NCBI RefSeq assembly: GCF_003945595.2
Contig: NW_024104525.1
Span: 157,989-221,988, forward strand
Length of the DNA stretch: 64,000 nucleotides
Direction of reading: 5' to 3'
Origin: Pipra filicauda
Lineage: Eukaryota > Chordata > Aves > Passeriformes > Pipridae
Both the position numbers and the translations under genes were made by a program. Each line of letters begins with the position of its first letter. Within the stretch, counting starts at the first letter, position 1. Shown here one piece after another: positions 39,301 to 52,024 of this stretch. The notes under the pieces are model-generated. The model was given only the letters and a program-made list of their open reading frames with translations, had not been told where the DNA came from and did not search any database.

Positions 39301-42300
39301 TCCTGGTTTTTATATGTCCAGTAGGCTTTCTGGGGGAAAAATACTTTTTGTTAAATATGACTCCAAACTATTTTAATTGCATGGCATTTTAGAAATAGAA
39401 AATGCTTCTGTGTAAGGATAAATGCTTCTGTTACCTTGAGGAGAAAAATCAAATACTTCCTTGAACAGGTAGTCCTAAGCTAAATACTTTGCTTGAAATT
39501 GAGATTTTTTTTTTTTTGTACAGAATACTGTTAACGTAGCCAAAACTCTATTCTGATTGATTTTTGGTGGGTTAAAAGGACAGCTTAAATATTTCAGTAG
39601 TCTTGGACCTCTTTAGGCCTGCTAAACCCAGCAATGTTTAATATTAGACCACTGTAATTTTTTCATCTCTTCAGTACAATTGCCATCGGTTATTATAAAC
39701 GAAGAAACTGGTTTATCAGAAGTGAATTTAAAACAGAAGAGTCCTTTGACTATCAGAAAGCATCCAGTTGCCACATCGTTTGCTATATTTGATGAGTAAG
39801 TTCATAACTGTTTTGTACTTATGGAAACAACTGTGTCTGTAAAAGTTTGAGTGAAAGACTGAGGATGCTACCAGTGATGCTTCTGCACTTCTAGTGATGA
39901 GTGTGCAGCCTCAGGCAGTGCTGTTTAACTCATCTTATATCCAGGCCTCTCTTGTTGAACTGACCTGTAGTTCTGTGATGTGAATGAATACGCAGAACAA
40001 AACAGTCTACACAGCTTCTTCCTGTGACTTTAAACTGAACTGGCTCCCAACCTAAAAGATATGCTTAAAAGTACAGGGATAGGTATTGTTTTAGGTTTTT
40101 GAAATATCCATGAGATGAAACAATGTTACCAATGCAATTAATGTTTTAGAAGCCTATGTAAACAACTGATATAAAAAATAGTGCTTTTTGAACAGCTTAT
40201 ACTGAGGACATAGTCAACAGAGGAAGTAAGAAGTAACAGTCTAGTTAGAACAACATAACCTCTGGATAACTGACACAGGTGAAGTATGACCAGCACTCCT
40301 AAGTCATTGTTTATGTAGGAAAAGAATTGAATTATGAGATTTCAGAATAATCACATCTGATAATTTTACTCCTCACCTGAAATTGTTTACTGGCTCTTCG
40401 TTAGTCCAAGTATGTTAAGGATATATTCTGCTGCTGTTAATAAGAAATGCAGTCATTTCTGGTGGCATCCATTTGAAAGTAGAAAATGACAAACAAGACA
40501 GTGTTTACTGTACTATTTAAGATTTAAGTCTATTTAGACACATTGGTAGTTTATGACACATTAATCTGTATTCACAGAAGTGATTAGTAGGGCCTTTCAC
40601 TCAAATAAGAGGGTGGGGAAAACAATAAACTCAAATGTTGACCAAGTGATTACCAAAATGAATCAGAACAGGATTTTATTGGTGCTTTAGAGTGCCTGTG
40701 TTGATTGCTTTAATACCAGTTCTGATGGCTCTGAAATTTGATGTAGACTGAGAGAGTTTGGGTAACATACTGGACAGACACACAAATCACACTTACTTAC
40801 ATATAGACAAAAAAATTGCCTTTGTAAGAAAGCTTTCTATGCATATCTCTCAGACTTTGTTTCCTTCGCTGAAATCAACTGTTGCATCAAACAAGCTACT
40901 TAAGTCTCCCTTTAGCTCCCAAAAGTAAATATCAAGGGGGTATGTGCCTATGTTGTGTAGTTGGTTGGTTTGTTTGGTTTAATTCTGATTTGTTAGTTTT
41001 TCTACAGCTGTTGACACAGCCCTCTAAATAAAATGCTTGACATACTTTGGCATTCAGAGGCATTTTTCTTCTGTGTGAAAGCCCTCCTTGAATAAATAAG
41101 ATTTGTAGGTTGCTGGGTGGTGTGGCAGTGGGTGAGGAGCATTGATGCAGAATGTGGTGCAGCTGCACAGCTGGCTGCTGGGGTGTTGACTTATACATAA
41201 AAAATAAATGATACTTTTAACTCTTCATGTGTCCCTGCATCACACAAAGGGCTGATGTGTCACAGTGTTAGACTTCTAAAAAGCAGCACTTTTGTACAGG
41301 GTAGCTATGTTTTTGTTACTATTGCTATTAAATGGCAATCTGAAATATTGGTGAGGTTTTAAAGTTCAGCTTTAAGTTCTTCTTGTTGAACAAAGTTGGC
41401 TTATAGTTTAGATCCTCTTTTTTTTTTCCATTGATTTTGTTCCATTTTTAACTTAAATGGTTCAAAAATAACAGTATTTAATCTCTCAAAGATATGCATC
41501 ATGTGATGTATGACAGTTTATTTTGTATGCTTTAAGGACAGTCAAACACCCTGTAAATCCATTTTTTAACTATTCCCAGGCTGAGTGATGTTAGAGTTCT
41601 CTGACAAGAGACTGAGAACTACTTTGGTGAACTTACCATTGGAAATGAGTTTTGCATTAAGGTGACTGGTAGAGATTAGTGCAGGCTACACCCCATACCA
41701 GTCTTTGTGTAACTACACAATGAGAGACTGCATCCTTCAAATGGCAGTTTAGTGGCGTTTTCCTGCAATACACGGATGTCACAAATCTAGGAAATTTTAG
41801 GCATAAAGCTGTATTTTCAGTAGACATATACACTTGATTATGTGGAATCTCCCATATTTTTTGACTTTTAAATTTTTTTAAAATCAGCACACTTTGGTAA
41901 GAAAACAACCTGGGCACTAAATCCATCTACAAGTATTTTGTAAGACTACAGTAAAAATTAATGTTACCTGTATTTTGCAATAATGTTAATGGAGCAATAT
42001 GTACAAACATGTCTGCACGTGTTTTTCTTTCACAAGCGCATTACTCATTGTTGATCCAACTGCTGAAGAGGAAGATTTAGCAACTGGAACAGTAACCATT
42101 GTCACTGATGAAGAAGGGAGACTATGTTCTGTCCATAAACCAGGTACTTCCAAATTTATTACAGTATATTACATATAGGTTTATTATTAAACCTCTGAAG
42201 ATGATAACGTTTAGGTCGAGAAAAGACTATGTATCTGCTTTGTTTTGTAAGATTTGAGGGTGCTTTACAGTAACAGAGTGTCTGCTCAAATACTCATTAA

Positions 42301-42711
42301 ATTACTTCCCCTTGAAATTAGTTTTTAAGATGGTGGCATGACTGAAGTTCAAAAAGAAGTCACAGCTTGACTTACGTACAGCAGAGGACAGATTTTAAGC
42401 ATGTCTTCTGTTACAGCTCTAGTTTTTTTCCATTATCTTTGCCTGAGGCTAGAGCTGGGAAAGCTCCATGATCCCCAGGTGAAAGGTGTGTTGGTCATGA
42501 GAATTACTATATTAATACTCTTATTTGGAAATCACATTTAGAGATACGTAACTGAAGTATAAGTAGAAAATCAAATTGTTCCCTTTAATTTTTAGGTGGA
42601 AGTCCTCTTACAGGAGCCAAGCTTCAGGACTGTATCACCAGAGCAATTACAAGACATAAAGAAGTAAAGAAGTTGATTGACAAAGTAATAAAAAGTATAA
42701 TGTCCAAGTGA
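33395..42711 (+). CDS. EXOSC8: EXOSC8, exosome complex component RRP43 (intact, 11 coding exons)
   Basis: This gene encodes a non-catalytic RNase PH-like subunit of the RNA exosome ring (nucleus and cytoplasm, 3'-5' RNA processing and decay); in the human ring it pairs with EXOSC5. Coding exons: 33395-33411, 35121-35157, 35761-35824, 36897-36970, 37505-37550, 38502-38607, 38695-38740, 39000-39096, 39675-39795, 42037-42143, 42596-42711. They sum to 831 nt, giving 276 residues plus TGA, the same length as human EXOSC8, and every exon phase joins correctly. Recognisable blocks are [13 protein letters not shown] near residues 20-32, [13 protein letters not shown] near 52-64, [20 protein letters not shown] near 92-111, LDYDGN, HPVATSF, and [13 protein letters not shown] near the end. 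The start lies in a near-perfect Kozak context (GCCGCCATGG). All introns are GT-AG except intron 3, which is GC-AG (ATAG|GCAAGT). Small oddities are Glu at about residue 91, where the family as I remember it has Ser, and a C-terminus ending in SIMSK. No lesion was seen, unlike both neighbours. Confidence 0.95.
33711..33952 (-). mobile_element. CR1 LINE fragment in EXOSC8 intron 1
   Basis: It begins CACAGAATCGCAGAGTATCC and contains GAGAGCGTTGTCCAAACC, CTTCCAGCACCTAACCACTC and GAAAAACCTTTTCCTCATAT, the typical reverse-complement CR1 order. It lies just downstream of the CpG island. Confidence 0.88.
34017..34190 (-). mobile_element. CR1 LINE fragment in EXOSC8 intron 1
   Basis: AGAATGGTTTGGGTCAGAGG, CAAAGATCATCTGATTCCGA, GTTGCTCAGAGCCCTATCCA and CTCTGGGCAGCCTGTTCTAG mark a second, separate CR1 3' end in reverse orientation. 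Confidence 0.92.
36255..36738 (+). mobile_element. CR1 LINE fragment in EXOSC8 intron 3
   Basis: It contains ATGAGCCAGCAGTGTGCCCT, GGCTGCATTAGGCACAACAT, GGTGAGGCCACACCTGGAGT, then the 3' block TTCTTTACTGTGAGAGTGAT and GAAGTTGTGGAGTCTCCTTC, and ends near TCATTCTGTGTGATGG. Part of the middle is deleted or replaced (around 36420-36480). It has the same orientation as EXOSC8. Confidence 0.93.
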
Positions 42712-42787
42712 ACGAAAGGAGAGATCTTTTAAAAAATGGATTTGTAAAAATTGTATTTGTTACACTGTTCACAAACCTTTTATACTA

Positions 42788-42793
42788 AATAAA
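42788..42793 (+). terminator. EXOSC8 polyadenylation signal AATAAA
   Basis: A canonical AATAAA lies 77 bp after the EXOSC8 stop, in an AT-rich context, and is the first such hexamer downstream. Confidence 0.7.
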
Positions 42794-43127
42794 CAAATAC
42801 CAATACTACCTTTACAAAGATCATTTTTTCTAAAACGGTTTTAACCCTTATTCTATGTATAATGCTGCTGAGTGGTAAAAAATACAAGATAAAACATTCT
42901 GTTAAAAAATTTAAGTAACTTAAGGAAACCAGATCCTAGCTGCTTTATAGATGAAATTTCTAGGTTCTGTAGGGTTGGCTTCCAAAATCAGTTCATTTTT
43001 TTTAGAGTAATGTCAAAACTTAATTTTCCCACCAGTAATAAAACCCACAAATTTAACTTTAAGCTTTCTCCTTATTAATCTGAAAAAAATCCCCATTGAA
43101 TCAATTTGGGGTGGGGGGAGGCAAATC

Positions 43128-43241
43128 TCATAATTTTGGAGGGGCCGGTGTGCCTCTTTTAGTTTTTGAGTGGCTGCCTGAATGCTGTTGATGATGCAGT
43201 TGAGCTGCTTGTGCTGCTGCTGCTGCCATGGCCATTTGATG
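43128..43241 (-). pseudogene. SUPT20H: SUPT20H pseudogene terminal exon
   Basis: After acceptor TTCTTGCAG the exon is open for 38 codons including TGA at 43130-43128, reading [20 protein letters not shown] then [17 protein letters not shown]. Human ends [20 protein letters not shown] and KMKRGTPTTPKF. It contains a GCA/GCT run coding poly-Ala and ends 417 bp from the EXOSC8 stop on the opposite strand. Confidence 0.92.
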
Positions 43242-44049
43242 CTGCAAGAATCAAAACTGCTGCCATGAAGGAGAAGGGGGAGAAAAAGCTTGCTAGTGTT
43301 GACTATAAAGCTTTCATGTCAGGAAGAATGAGAGGAAGATGGGGGGGAGGGGGAAAGTAGAAAAATGAGGAAGCACCAGGTTGACAAAAGGAACACACCA
43401 TGTACTGGGGCAATGGGTACAGTCAAGCAGCACCCAGGACACAGAAGTCTGCAGAGGGTACAGCTAACATTTTATATGTGTATGTGCCCTGTTTTGTTTG
43501 TTTGCCCTTTCTCTTCATTGCAGTAACTGCAGTAACTCAGCAACTTCTGTGAATGTTTGGGTTACACAGTGCATTTTTAACATAATACCTTCTCAGTGTA
43601 TGCATCGTATGTATTTTCTTTATATATTACAAAGAGGAGACTGTGTGTTAGAAAAATATTAAAATATTTTCATAAAGCATCTGGATGACAGAATGGTAAA
43701 AGGAATGCTTTGCAGAGCTGTTGCTTCCATGTACTGATTGTAGCAGTGCTACATTTGAACTTGCAGGTGCTTACATTCATGCCATTTTAAAGTCTATTGG
43801 CACCTGCCAGACCTGATTTAGATAAGTGCCACAAGCACCCCTTGAATGTTTGCAAATCAGGAAGGTGGATGGCTTAAGTGAATAAAAATAAATTCAGTGC
43901 TCCAAGCTGAGAGAACCACAGATTATAAATCTTGCATGATAGTTTGCCAAATCCAAGGTTTTTTGTAATCTGTGAGACCATAGTGACATTAGTTAAAGAA
44001 GTCAAAAGGGCAAGATTTTTGATTTTGGAGCCAAGAGTTGTATTTTTTT

Positions 44050-44090
44050 TGTTGTTTGTTTGTTTGTTTGTTGTTGTTTTTTTTTTTAAA
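44050..44090. repeat. (GTTT)n / poly-T tract next to the damaged SUPT20H donor
   Basis: GTTTGTTTGTTTGTTTGTTG is followed by GTTG and a run of T. On the minus strand it is (CAAA)n with poly-A immediately downstream of the exon at 44093-44240. Confidence 0.9.
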
Positions 44091-44092
44091 CT

Positions 44093-44240
44093 CTGTCAGA
44101 GTGAGGTTGCTGGATTGCTTGTATCTGTTGCTGCTGCTGCTGTAAGGCTTGTTGCTCTTGCAAGGCCAAAGAGAGCTGGAATCTCTGCTGAGGAAGGCTT
44201 TGCCCAGGTCTGTTCACGGCAGAGCCAAGCTGAGACAACA
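44093..44240 (-). pseudogene. SUPT20H: SUPT20H pseudogene exon (LSQLGSA...QQRFQL) with damaged 3' end
   Basis: After TTTCTCAG it reads VLSQLGSAVNRPGQSLPQQR then FQLSLALQEQQALQQQQQQI, matching the human long isoform LSQLGSAENRPEQSLPQQRF. The human end IQQLRFLQ is altered to IQQPHSD with one base missing. The sequence after CAG is AGTTTAAA, so no consensus donor remains. An A-rich (CAAA)n tract follows directly on this strand. Confidence 0.87.
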
Positions 44241-44776
44241 CTGAGAAAGGAGAACAGAAAGGCAGGCAGGTCAAAGAGGTCAGGTTGAGTTTGTCAGGGC
44301 TGAGGAAGGAAGACATAGGAATACAGTGTAGCAGGAAAGGGGGATCAGTAGAATTAGTTTCAGAGTCAGATTGAAAACAGTACAGAGTAAGGTATACATG
44401 ATATACGTACTCAGAACATAACTAGATTATGAAGTGCTTGTGGAGACACAAATAGGTTTCTCACACTAGATGTTAAGCACAGAGTTAAAGAAATACTCCT
44501 CAATGAAGTCTGGCATGGAAGTTCCCATCATTTTCTTTTTGTATTAAGTATAGCTTATTTTCATGTGATACAATCAATTGACTGCACTTAACTGCCAAAC
44601 AAAACAGAGAAGTGCATATGTTAAAAGTCCAGTATTTCTTGTGTAACTCACATGCTGATAATAATCAATAAATTGTTCTGATCTAACATATGACTTCTTT
44701 AAGACCAAATTCTACTTCAGTATGAATTTATCAATATACACACTTAACTACAAAAGGAGGCTCAGCAAGCACATAC

Positions 44777-44882
44777 CTGTGGCTTGAGGTTGCATAAAAT
44801 TCCCTACTCCAGTCAGGTTAATTACAACAGCTTGTTGGGCAGATAATGCCTGATCTTGAGTGGATGGACCTGGGTCAGACCC
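44777..44882 (-). pseudogene. SUPT20H: SUPT20H pseudogene exon ([14 protein letters not shown])
   Basis: A 106-nt open exon reads [20 protein letters not shown] then [15 protein letters not shown], matching human [20 protein letters not shown] and VGSFMQSQA. Acceptor GCTAG and donor GTATGT are intact, and it ends in phase 1, as the next exon requires. Confidence 0.93.
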
Positions 44883-46957
44883 CTAGCAAAAATGAAAAGC
44901 TTGATCCTTATTACCAAATTTTGGTTTGAAGTGTTGTTTAAAAATATTTAATGCTATGTCCTCCAGTGTATGTAGACACAGGCTATAATGCAGTCACTAC
45001 AAATAGAACCGATGTTGAATGCCCCCAAACAGCTTTGCTTTGGCAGAAATGGTACTGCACCTGTTACCCTGCAGAAGTCCCATGTAGTTCTCAACTTCCC
45101 TGTAGTCTAGCAGAGACTTTATGGTTGTAATCTTATGACTGTTTCCTGTCCCACTCCCAGCCCCAGAGTCTTCAGGTGACCCTGAAACCATCCATGTGCA
45201 AAGGTCCTAATCAATCAAAGTATGCAAAGCCTGACACTTTACTTTCCCATGTTCATATTGTGCCACACACTCCTTAATTTCATAAAAAATACAAACCCCG
45301 CTTTTAAAATTATATTTTCAGAATAGAGTAGTTCTCAAGTAATCACACAAATGGAGTAAGTGGAGTCTGACAGTATCTCCTGAAGTCAAAGGGTGCTGAA
45401 TTATGACCTCTTCTAGAACTTAAATTATGCATTGTTTTATAACATAGGGAAATAAAGCATTATATTCGCAATCCAAGCAAACTGCACGGCTTATCAGTCA
45501 GATAAAGAGCCTGGTGCATTCCAGGAACTGTGATGCTTCTTTAGCGTAACCATATGATATAATGCCACTAAGATCTAAGAAAACCAGACCACAAGATTGC
45601 ATGTTAAGAAGACATCATCACCTCTAAGACTGATGACTAAGACTTGCAGAGTCATAGAACCATATGGAGAAAACCCTAAGAATGAGATGAGAATGCATCT
45701 ATTCTGTTAGTAGCCAAGAAAATTGTTGGTCTTTATGGTTTGTTTCCACTAAGCACTGTGAGTACATACGTTCTTGTCCTTATGAAAGATAAGGGATCTA
45801 CTGTTCATAATAGCTCATTTTAGGTAACGACCCCCTAGTCTTCCTCTAGAATGCACAGAAAGAGGGAAAATTCCTTAGGGCAATTTAACCAATGCAGAGA
45901 TTGATTTCCTCCACAAGAACTTTCTATCACGAGAAAGACTAAGCTTACATCAGCCTTTTTGTAATTGCCCTTGATGTTCAAGGTCTAGACTATAAAACCC
46001 AAGAGTATGAGCTAGCATGATTTTTTTTCAGTAATTTAACTAGTAACTGACATTCAGACATTTGGATGCTGTGAACAAATCTGAAAATTTCCCATTAAAC
46101 TGTTCCACATTCCAGAACAAGACTTGTGACACAGGAGACTATACACCATAAAATATTTGAGACAGGCATCTTGTTTATGAGCAGTCTACAGTAGCACAAG
46201 TGAAATTATTATGACAAACTTCAGTATCCAGTAGAGACTATTTGGTAAGCAAAAGTCTTGCATGTCTGGGAAGACAAACACAAAAGCAGAGCAGCTAGTT
46301 TTCCCAAACTGCTGTGTTTCCCAAATCCTGCAGTGTTGGTAAAGATTTTTAAGTGCAGGTAGAACTAACCACTCAAAATTTGTCATTTTGAGAATAGGTC
46401 TTGATCAAGACTTTAGACTTTTTCAATGCTTAACACCAATTACAGGCAAGAGTAGTGCAAATGTCTTAAGATTACAGCTTTAAAGCCAACTGATACTTCC
46501 TCTGGTGCAAAGAAAATTCTGTTGAACTACAGCACTGAGGATTGTAAGCCAGCTCACAGCAGTGTAAGTAAGAAGTTTTAGTTAACTCTGTAATAATCGT
46601 GACAGCATTTTTTTCTCTGTTCATCTGATGTATCTGCTAGTTATGATAAACATTAACACTAAGCTGATTTTACACATACAGTAGGCTGGCTCTCTTCATG
46701 ATAGAGTTAGACAATGCTCAGCCAGTGGTTTTGTTACAGCTCTTCTATACATGATACAAATAAAGAAGTATAACTCAGTTCCAGCCATAGCAACAGAGCC
46801 ACTGCAGTCTTTGCTGTTTGAGAAGATTTAGGAGGAAGACTTTCCTCTCTCTCTGCTACAGATCTGTTGGGTAAAGGCTCGTTTACTTGTGAAGGTGGGG
46901 AGAATAGGAGAAACTGTTTCATCCATGCACCCCAGACTGAGGGCTGTTAGCACACAC

Positions 46958-47071
46958 CTGTTCTCCCTGTTGCTGAGGACTACAGGTTGTAGGCTGCTGA
47001 GGTTGTTGCTGTGGAGAAAACTGTGATAGCTGCTGCTGGAGTGGGTTAAAAATAAGTGAACTGCCTGGAAG
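46958..47071 (-). pseudogene. SUPT20H: SUPT20H pseudogene exon (LPGSSLIFNPLQQQ)
   Basis: A 114-nt open exon reads LPGSSLIFNPLQQQLSQFSP then QQQPQQPTTCSPQQQGEQ, matching human LPGGSLIFNTLQQQ and TTCSPQQPGEQ. Acceptor CTTCAACAG and donor GTGTGT are present. Confidence 0.92.
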
Positions 47072-48390
47072 CTGTTGAAGATTAAAAACAAAAGGCATGA
47101 TTCAATCAAACTGCTGAGTTTCCCACTGTTCTAGGATTAGCATAACATTGATAATGATGTACTCCCTAGAGGTTTCTTTTTTTGGTTTGTTTTTTTAATT
47201 CCTTTAAAATCAATAAGTTTACAATTGCTGCTGTTTGGGAAAAAGTCTTATGTTCTGAAAACAAACCTGCATGAAATTATAGTGAGATATGTCCACAGAA
47301 AAATACATTTTAATTATTCTAATTAAAACAGTAGATATTGTACTGATACTGAAAATGTAAATGTTAGCCTTCAAAAGCCTTGCATATTATTTCATCTTTC
47401 AGAATATTCCACTGGATTTTAATAGATAGTGAGATGGCCTTGATTCCTCTCCCTTACCCCAGGTTTAATTGCTCTGATTTCAGCCAAATATTCTTGGTGT
47501 ATATGAGTGGCAGAGCTAGCTTGAAAGGATGTGCTTCAATGTGGAATCATACAAATACAAGCATTTAGATCTATAGAAGAGCTCTACTCTGGCATAATTG
47601 CCTCCTGTGCCTCCCTTTTCCATGTTTCTGGAGCGCGTACAGGAGTGGGAGGTAGAAGTGGCAAAGCTACAGCTGTTCTTTTACTGGTAATAACTTCTTG
47701 AAGCATGGTGAAACACGTGGAACACTGTAGCTGCAATTCTGCACCTGTAACTGGCAGCTGACTTCAAGGTCCTGGAACTCCACCCAGTTCCACAAACAGT
47801 CCTTGTTCTGCTTTTAAATGCAACTCTGACATAAAAAACAATATTCTGCTCATGTTTGTATGTATGCTTAGTGGAAAGAAAGCATTTACAGACCTTCTAA
47901 ACTCCCTATCTTACATGAGCTTTTATTTCCATTACCAGAAGCTCTTTTAACTTATTATCATACCTAGCTGGGCATGCTGAGCTCAGCTTTTAGGCATTCT
48001 ATGTGTAACCCCTGAGTGATTCTACTGTACTGTTTTGTACAGTATAATCATAATTAGAGTATAAAGAATGATTTGCAATAAAAGCTTAGGCAAATCCTGA
48101 AAATAGAAGATTGTATTTTAGCATTAATCTTTTGAATTCAAATGTCAGCATTTTTAGATTGTTCCAGAAAATTAACTACTTTGTTCTGAGCTAGGAATAT
48201 AATTTCCGCCTGGTGTCTCTATGGAAATAGCTTTTTCTCTTATTCCAAGCATTTTAAATAAGCAATTTGAATTTGCTGTAAGTGGTCTGACCAACTGGCT
48301 CCAAAGATCTGTGCAGGGAAGTGCAGTAAACAGGTCTCTACAGAAACATAAGAAATAATCATTCTTATTGTGTCCAAGTATATCAATTAC

Positions 48391-48445
48391 CTGTAGAAGA
48401 TTTAAGGGCCAAAGATTTGATGTGTTTTTCAAACCAAAGGGGCTA
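48391..48445 (-). pseudogene. SUPT20H: SUPT20H pseudogene exon fragment (PFGLKNTS...PLNLLQ)
   Basis: It reads SPFGLKNTSNLWPLNLLQ before a GTAATT donor; human has VPFGLKNTSSLRPLNLLQ. Upstream of PFG the human coding sequence continues for about 60 residues that are not seen here, so the exon looks truncated or split. TTTAACAG acts as a plausible acceptor. Confidence 0.85.
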
Positions 48446-48851
48446 CTGTTAAAGAGAACATTTTTTTTTACAACAATTTCTTAGTGACTACTTTAACCTA
48501 ATTAATGTTTTTGTCCTAAACTGTTAAACAAATACTATATATGCACTGCCTGCACAATAGCATAGTGTTAAAAACTTAAAAGTTGAAAACAACGGAGTCA
48601 ACAAAGAACATGTACTATCTCAATCATCATGGGACTTATCTAAATTTCATCAGATAGTTAAAATGCCATTTGCCACATTTGGATCAACTATGAAGCAATT
48701 ATTTAAGAATCAGAGGATAATACTGCATCTTTAAAAGCTACTGTGTAACTCTTTCTGCTTAAATGTAGCATGTACCACTGTATTTGTTGTGGATGCAGTA
48801 GCCAAAGTGTATCAATAGAAAAGCTTGAGCTGGTTTTTTTGGTTTTCTTTC

Positions 48852-48869
48852 TTTTTTTTTTTTTTTTTT
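48852..48869. repeat. Poly-T run
   Basis: Eighteen uninterrupted T, preceded by GGTTTTCTTTC, in an intron of the SUPT20H pseudogene. Confidence 0.9.
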
Positions 48870-49898
48870 AATCTTTCATGTCCTGCAGAAAGAAAGGAAA
48901 TAAATGCCAATGGAGGCTAGAGCTTTAACATAACAACTGTGTGCAGCACATTTACACAATTCATAGCACTAACATAAAACCAGAGTCAATATGATAGAAG
49001 AAAACTTTTATAAGTTTTTTTCTCTGTGCAAAACAAGAAGGCAGAAAATTTACATCTTTTGAACTACTCACTTTTTAAATTATTTAATGCAAAAAGCATA
49101 TTATAATACTATGCAGGACACTGGAATGTTCAGTGTACAATTATTCGTAAGAAAACTGAGAAACTGCAGCTATGGTTTCCTCTTTGTATGAATCTGTTCA
49201 TGAAATGGCTCAAGACACATACATATTTTAAAAATCTTTTATGATCTATAGCTATGATTACAATGAATCTGTCAGTGTTAATGAAAATACTTAAACTACG
49301 ACATCACTTCTGATTGAAATTTGCATTTTAACACTTGAATATATGGTGCTATCATCAGCAGCATCACCACCACACTTGCAATCAGCAATGATTTGTAAAC
49401 CAGTGTAGGAGTGTTTTTAAAAAATCATCTTATTGTTTATTGTATCGTCACCTCAGGACTGATCAAGTTATATACATACGTTGATACACAACTGCACCAG
49501 CTTCTACAACATTAAATAAACTAGATGCTTAAATTATGTAAAGGCAAACTGATCTAACGTACTGGTTTTACGCTGGAGAAAAAAATCTACGCTTTGGAAT
49601 TTTACCTCATCACATCATCTACCAGCTTTTCATATATGAGGAGATCATGCTAATTGCATAAAATGTATTAAAACATATACACAGAGGGTGCATACATATA
49701 TATACAGAAAACAAACATAGTTACAATAAACAGAAAATACATACAGTGAACAAGAGACCTGCCTAAAACTGCATAACTTACACAATTTAGGGTACACTGT
49801 ACGCTTAAGTTTCATCATTCCACAATTTAAGAAGTCTACCTCAGGAAGCATTTATGCAAAAGCCTGAGATTTAATGGAGAATTTAGGTCGTGACTCAC

Positions 49899-50057
49899 TT
49901 TGCGAAGAGCTTGCAGGAGACATGGCAGCTGGAGAGAGCAGGCAAACTCAATTAAGATCCATAGATTGTTTCCGAGAAAGACCAGGAGGCTTAGAAGGAG
50001 GAGGAGGAGTTGGGGATTTTAGATGACCGCTTGACTGTTGTGAACTAAAAATATTCC
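49899..50057 (-). pseudogene. SUPT20H: SUPT20H pseudogene exon (TPPPPSKP...SPAAMSPASS) with in-frame TGA
   Basis: The exon reads [20 protein letters not shown] then LN, TGA at 49950-49948, VCLLSPAAMSPASSSQ. Human has KSPTPPPSSKP, VDLNQVSMLSPAALSPASSS. The TGA replaces the conserved Gln of LNQV. The entry phase matches the preceding exon and the frame reopens after the stop, so this is a point lesion. The donor is AAA|GTGAGT. Confidence 0.93.
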
Positions 50058-50290
50058 CTGAAAAAGCATAATTAAAGTATATTATTGTTCTGTGAGTACA
50101 GATTTACTCAAATATTTGTTTAGATACACTTTTGGGACCAATATAATCAGAAATAAAAAAAAAAATTATGCTCTTCTCACAGATAAGATTCTGGTATTTT
50201 TTTAATTAAATCTTTACTAAAGGGATATCCTGTAATTTTACAACAGGCAGAATATGTAAAAAGGAGATGCTTGAGTCAATAAATAGTTAC

Positions 50291-50399
50291 CTGAAGAGCT
50301 ACTTAGTGAACTTGAAGGTAATTTGATAGGAGGAGGTTGGTGTTTTACACCTTTCCCCAGCACTGAAGACTGAACAGAGCCTGATATACTTTCTGGCTG
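50291..50399 (-). pseudogene. SUPT20H: SUPT20H pseudogene exon ([15 protein letters not shown])
   Basis: A 109-nt open exon reads [20 protein letters not shown] then [16 protein letters not shown], nearly identical to human [20 protein letters not shown]. Splice sites TTCTCAG and GTAACT are intact. Confidence 0.92.
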
Positions 50400-52024
50400 C
50401 TGAGAAGAAAGAGAAATTAATACCACCACAGCAATGATGTGAGCTTCCATATAGCTGACAGAAAAGACAATTCAATTAATTTGTACTAAGATGCCTCAAA
50501 ACTATGACAAAATTCCCTTCAAACATTTCAGATTTTTATGTGTTTATTTTAAAAAAACATAGCCTATGACCAACGCTTTTTAGATGAAGTGTTTACCATC
50601 AAGAAGCAGCATGAAAGTGCTGGTAAAAATTTAAACAGAGTAAAGAAATAATTAAAATAATTAAGGAGTTTCACTTTTCTCCTTGATTCTGAAATCTTTA
50701 TTAGTAATTTTCACAAATGCAAGAGTGACAAATACACTTGAGGTAAAATAACTCTTTGGTTTTACTTGAAAAATTTCATAATTTCATTCATGCACTCTGT
50801 ATATACCTGCCATTTCCAACCAAGACAGATTTAAAGAATAGGATCAGAATTCCTGATTCTAGGAGTAGAATTTTAAATACATTCAGCAAAATCCTGAAGG
50901 CGTAGAAATCAAGACACATTTCCCCACTGGCTTTAGTGGGATCAAAACTTCATTAATGTTTTTAGAGGAATATGCTCCCTTTTTATTTGTTCTTAAAATT
51001 TACTTATCAGGCTGTCTGAACAAAAATTAACTTCAGCTACTTGAGTCTGTAGTTCACTGTCCTTCACAGCAGACCCTAAATCCGTAGTTCCAGTAGCTGA
51101 CACTGTCAAAAGACTCAAGAATGAAACATATTTACAGTCATAGGTAGTCTACGTATTTTTACCTATAAAGCAGGTATCCATAAATGAAAGTAATGTCTAA
51201 GCAAACTGCCCACAAACTGCCCACAAACTGCTGAAACTAGCAGATGAGGCTGCTGATATGGTGAATGGAATATTTCAATGCTGGAGCCTAAATTAGATGT
51301 GCATTGGTTGAGAAATCAGATCATTCTGCATTGTGCAGAATCACCTTTTTTTGGTAAGCTTGCCTTCCACTGATTCTCAGTAATGAGAGAGTCCCTCTAT
51401 GTGTTTCTAATTGCTTGCTTATAAAAAATAATCTTTTGAGGAAAATTCTGAGGACTATCTTTCTCTTCTTCTACTAAAATCTGCTTTCTTGATTTTGAAA
51501 ATAAAGACTAATGCCCCATTCCAAAGGTGACTAGATCATTGAATACTGTAACCTGAGTAACTTTGGTCCAGCTTTTGGTGGGGGCTTGCACAGGCAGACA
51601 AGATGACTTCTGTAAGTACCCTCCCACCCCAAGTTATTATATGATTTTAATGCATATATACACGCTTGCAAGTACATACCTGTATGTGTATACACATAAA
51701 CATTTGTATCCCTTTCTGCCACTGCTGGCCTTGGAACGCTGCTGGTGTGGCTGACACCAAGAACTACCTCTTTCAGGTTGTTGGAGTTTAAAACTAGGTG
51801 TTTAGGGGGGAGATGTCGATAAGGAAATAGCTCAACAGATACAAATATCATTTACGACTTGGAGCCTAAATACAGCTCCTTGCGAAAGTACTGAGTCTGA
51901 CCAACAAAGCCAGAAGCGGTACATAAAACACAAGACGATGCCAACAGGCAGGAAAATTTGGGAATGCAAGAATTTATACTGGAAATGTAGAAGTGTGTGT
52001 GCATGCAAATGTACACACTTTAAA

